Assembly (NCBI GenBank): GCA_902495265.1
Contig: CABUWR010000050.1
Span: 1 to 8,236, forward strand
From: an uncultured Collinsella sp.
GTDB taxonomy: Bacteria; Actinomycetota; Coriobacteriia; Coriobacteriales; Coriobacteriaceae
Direction of reading: 5' to 3'
DNA: 8,236 nt
The notes beneath the pieces were generated by a model. The model was not told the origin of the DNA. It did not search any database and was given only the letters and a program-made list of their open reading frames with translations. How positions within the stretch are numbered: the first letter of the stretch is position 1; each line of letters starts with the position of its first letter. The position numbers were made by a program, and so were the translations under genes. Below are positions 6,858-8,236 of this stretch, piece after piece.

Positions 6858-6899
6858 ACATACTTTCCCTCAGCTCATGGTCCCGAGAGGTTATCCGAA

Positions 6900-6990
6900 G
6901 GCCCGCCCGCCGGGAGGGGTTTCTTCTGAGCGATCCCGCAGCGCGAAGCGCGAGGACTAGCGAAGAAGAAACCCCGCAGGCGGTCGGGCC
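6900..6990. repeat. 91-bp imperfect inverted repeat between the ATPase gene and its terminator
   Basis: GGCCCG (6900-6905) pairs with CGGGCC (6985-6990), CCGCC (6907-6911) with GGCGG (6979-6983), and GGGGTTTCTTCT (6916-6927) perfectly with AGAAGAAACCCC (6964-6975). The apex holds a smaller hairpin, GCGC-GAA-GCGC (6941-6951). Neither strand has a good T-run at the outer end, so it is not a standard intrinsic terminator. It contains no convincing gene. It resembles a multi-copy intergenic palindrome, but copy number cannot be judged from one window. Confidence 0.7.
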
Positions 6991-7013
6991 GGTGGGAAGG
7001 ATGGCCTTTCGAC

Positions 7014-8236
7014 CTACTCCTTCTCCACTGCGCGCATGATCGCCTTGTAGATCTCCATCAGCGGGATGATCAGGAAGGCCAGGCCCAGCGCGGCAAGAAC
7101 GCCCTTGAGCTCAAGCGTCACGGGGCCAAAGAACATCTCGGCAAGCGTCGGCTGCACGGTCACGATCACCGTCAGCACCAGTGCCAGCGCGGCAGAAGCC
7201 CACAGCCACTTGTTCTGCTTCTTCATGGTGAACAGCGACGCACGACGGCTGCGCATATTGAAGCAGTGGAAAATCTCGACCATGTTGAGCGTGATGAACG
7301 CCATCATCACGCCTTCCTCGTCGGCATTGCCGGCGATCATATCGGTGATGTGGATGTAGCCCATGTCAAAGTACACGCCCACAAAGAAGCTCGCCAGCAC
7401 CAGCACGGTGATGATCAGACCCTGGACCACGCAGTCCAGGCCCATGTGACCGGCAAAGACACCGTCCTTGGCGTTGCGCGGCTTGCGCTTCATGATGTCG
7501 CCCTCGGCATCCTCCATGCCCAGCGCGAGCGCGGGGAAGCAGTCGGTGACCAGGTTCACCCACAGCAGCTGCACCGGCTGGAAGATGGTAAAGCCGATGA
7601 GCGTGGCGATAAACACCGAGAAGACCTCGGCAAGGTTAGCCGAAAGCAGGAACTGGATGACCTTGCGGATGTTGTCGTAGATGCGACGGCCCTCTTCGCA
7701 GGCACCGATGATGGTGGCGAAATTGTCGTCGGCGAGCACCATGTCGGCGACGTTCTTGGTGACGTCGGTACCAGTAATGCCCATGCCCACGCCGATGTCG
7801 GCGCGCTTGATGGACGGGGCGTCGTTGACGCCGTCGCCCGTCATGGCGACGATCTGGTCGCGCGACTTCCAGGCCTCGACGATGCGGGTCTTGTGCTCGG
7901 GCTGGACGCGGGCGTATACGCCGTAGTCCTCGATGTGCGCGTCGAGCTCCTCGTCGCTCATGCGGTCGAGGTCGGCACCGGTAATGGCATGGCTGCGATC
8001 GGTGACGATTCCCAGCTGCTTGGCAATGGCCACGGCGGTGTCGATATGGTCGCCCGTGATCATGACGGTGCGAATACCGGCGTCGTGGGCCTCGCGGATG
8101 GCGTCGGCGACCTCGGGGCGGACAGGGTCAATCATGCCGGACAGGCCGCAGAAGACCAGGTCGTGCTCGAGCGCAGCGGGGCTGCAGTCGCTCGGGACCT
8201 CGGTGTAGGTGCGGCTTGCCAGCGCCAGCACGCGCA
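7014..8236 (-). CDS. P2A-type (calcium-like) cation-transporting P-type ATPase, C-terminal part; start outside window
   Basis: The gene enters from the right edge and ends at the TAG at 7014, giving about 407 C-terminal codons. The upstream part, including the phosphorylated DKTGT and membrane helices 1-4, is not visible. Counting from the codon at 8231, the P domain shows GMIDPVRPEV (32-41), MITGDH (57-62) and the hinge MTGDGVNDAP (130-139). The membrane domain follows, with FLLSANLAEV (194-203) as M5, LLWVNLVTD (222-230) as M6, and LNMVEIFHCFN (315-325) as M8. The Asn/Glu of M5, Asn/Thr/Asp of M6 and Glu of M8 match the SERCA residues that coordinate calcium, so a calcium-type pump is likely; the exact ion is not proven. 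The GTG at 8231 is not the true start, because an Arg codon continues the same frame upstream. Confidence 0.9.
   Translation of the reverse strand, partial: RVLALASRTYTEVPSDCSPAALEHDLVFCGLSGMIDPVRPEVADAIREAHDAGIRTVMITGDHIDTAVAIAKQLGIVTDRSHAITGADLDRMSDEELDAHIEDYGVYARVQPEHKTRIVEAWKSRDQIVAMTGDGVNDAPSIKRADIGVGMGITGTDVTKNVADMVLADDNFATIIGACEEGRRIYDNIRKVIQFLLSANLAEVFSVFIATLIGFTIFQPVQLLWVNLVTDCFPALALGMEDAEGDIMKRKPRNAKDGVFAGHMGLDCVVQGLIITVLVLASFFVGVYFDMGYIHITDMIAGNADEEGVMMAFITLNMVEIFHCFNMRSRRASLFTMKKQNKWLWASAALALVLTVIVTVQPTLAEMFFGPVTLELKGVLAALGLAFLIIPLMEIYKAIMRAVEKE

Noticed and set aside
6773..6859. Upstream extension of rsgA to an ATG at 6859
   Set aside because: It would be translated through the upstream terminator hairpin and U-tract, and it lacks a ribosome site like the one before the GTG at 6772.
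6900..6990. The large inverted repeat as the main terminator of the ATPase gene
   Set aside because: No T-run follows the outer arm in the transcribed direction, while a textbook terminator is present at 6822-6857.

Overview
The window is about 8.2 kb of GC-rich bacterial DNA. Every gene I can support lies on the minus strand, so the genes read from high to low coordinates. The Tad genes lack an outer-membrane secretin, the proteins are Ala/Arg/Asp-rich, and RsgA has a basic N-terminal tail. Together these suggest a monoderm actinobacterium, most likely Coriobacteriia and possibly Collinsella. The taxon is an inference from protein and sequence style, not from a marker gene.

Layout in transcription order (right to left). 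(1) The 3' two thirds or so of a P2A-type cation (calcium-like) P-type ATPase enters from the right edge and stops at 7014. A 91-bp imperfect inverted repeat (6900-6990) and a strong intrinsic terminator (6822-6857) follow it. (2) rsgA, the circularly permuted ribosome-assembly GTPase, covers 5588-6772. It probably has its own short promoter and ends at an intrinsic terminator (5536-5570). (3) A regulatory gap (5336-5535) carries direct and inverted TGACCA-type repeats and a leader hairpin. (4) A tightly packed Tad/Flp pilus operon follows: cpaB, tadZ (CpaE-like), tadA (CpaF-like), tadB, tadC, flp. Neighbouring genes overlap by 1, 4, 28 and 4 nt, and a 10-nt gap precedes flp. The operon probably continues past the left edge with pseudopilin (TadE/F-like) genes.

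How the Tad genes should work together: TadZ localises the machine, TadA is the motor ATPase, TadB and TadC form the membrane platform, CpaB is an envelope-facing accessory protein, and Flp is the pilin subunit. The prepilin peptidase is not in the window.

The main surprise is in TadA. The reading frame is intact, and the Asp box, Walker B and His box are all present. The segment that should hold the Walker A P-loop is missing: the protein passes from the end of the N-terminal region directly to the Asp box at residues 213-220. There is no Gly-Lys-Ser/Thr anywhere in the protein. This looks like a precise in-frame deletion of roughly 25-30 residues, and it would be expected to disable the pilus motor unless it is an assembly artefact. 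No entirely new system is evident.
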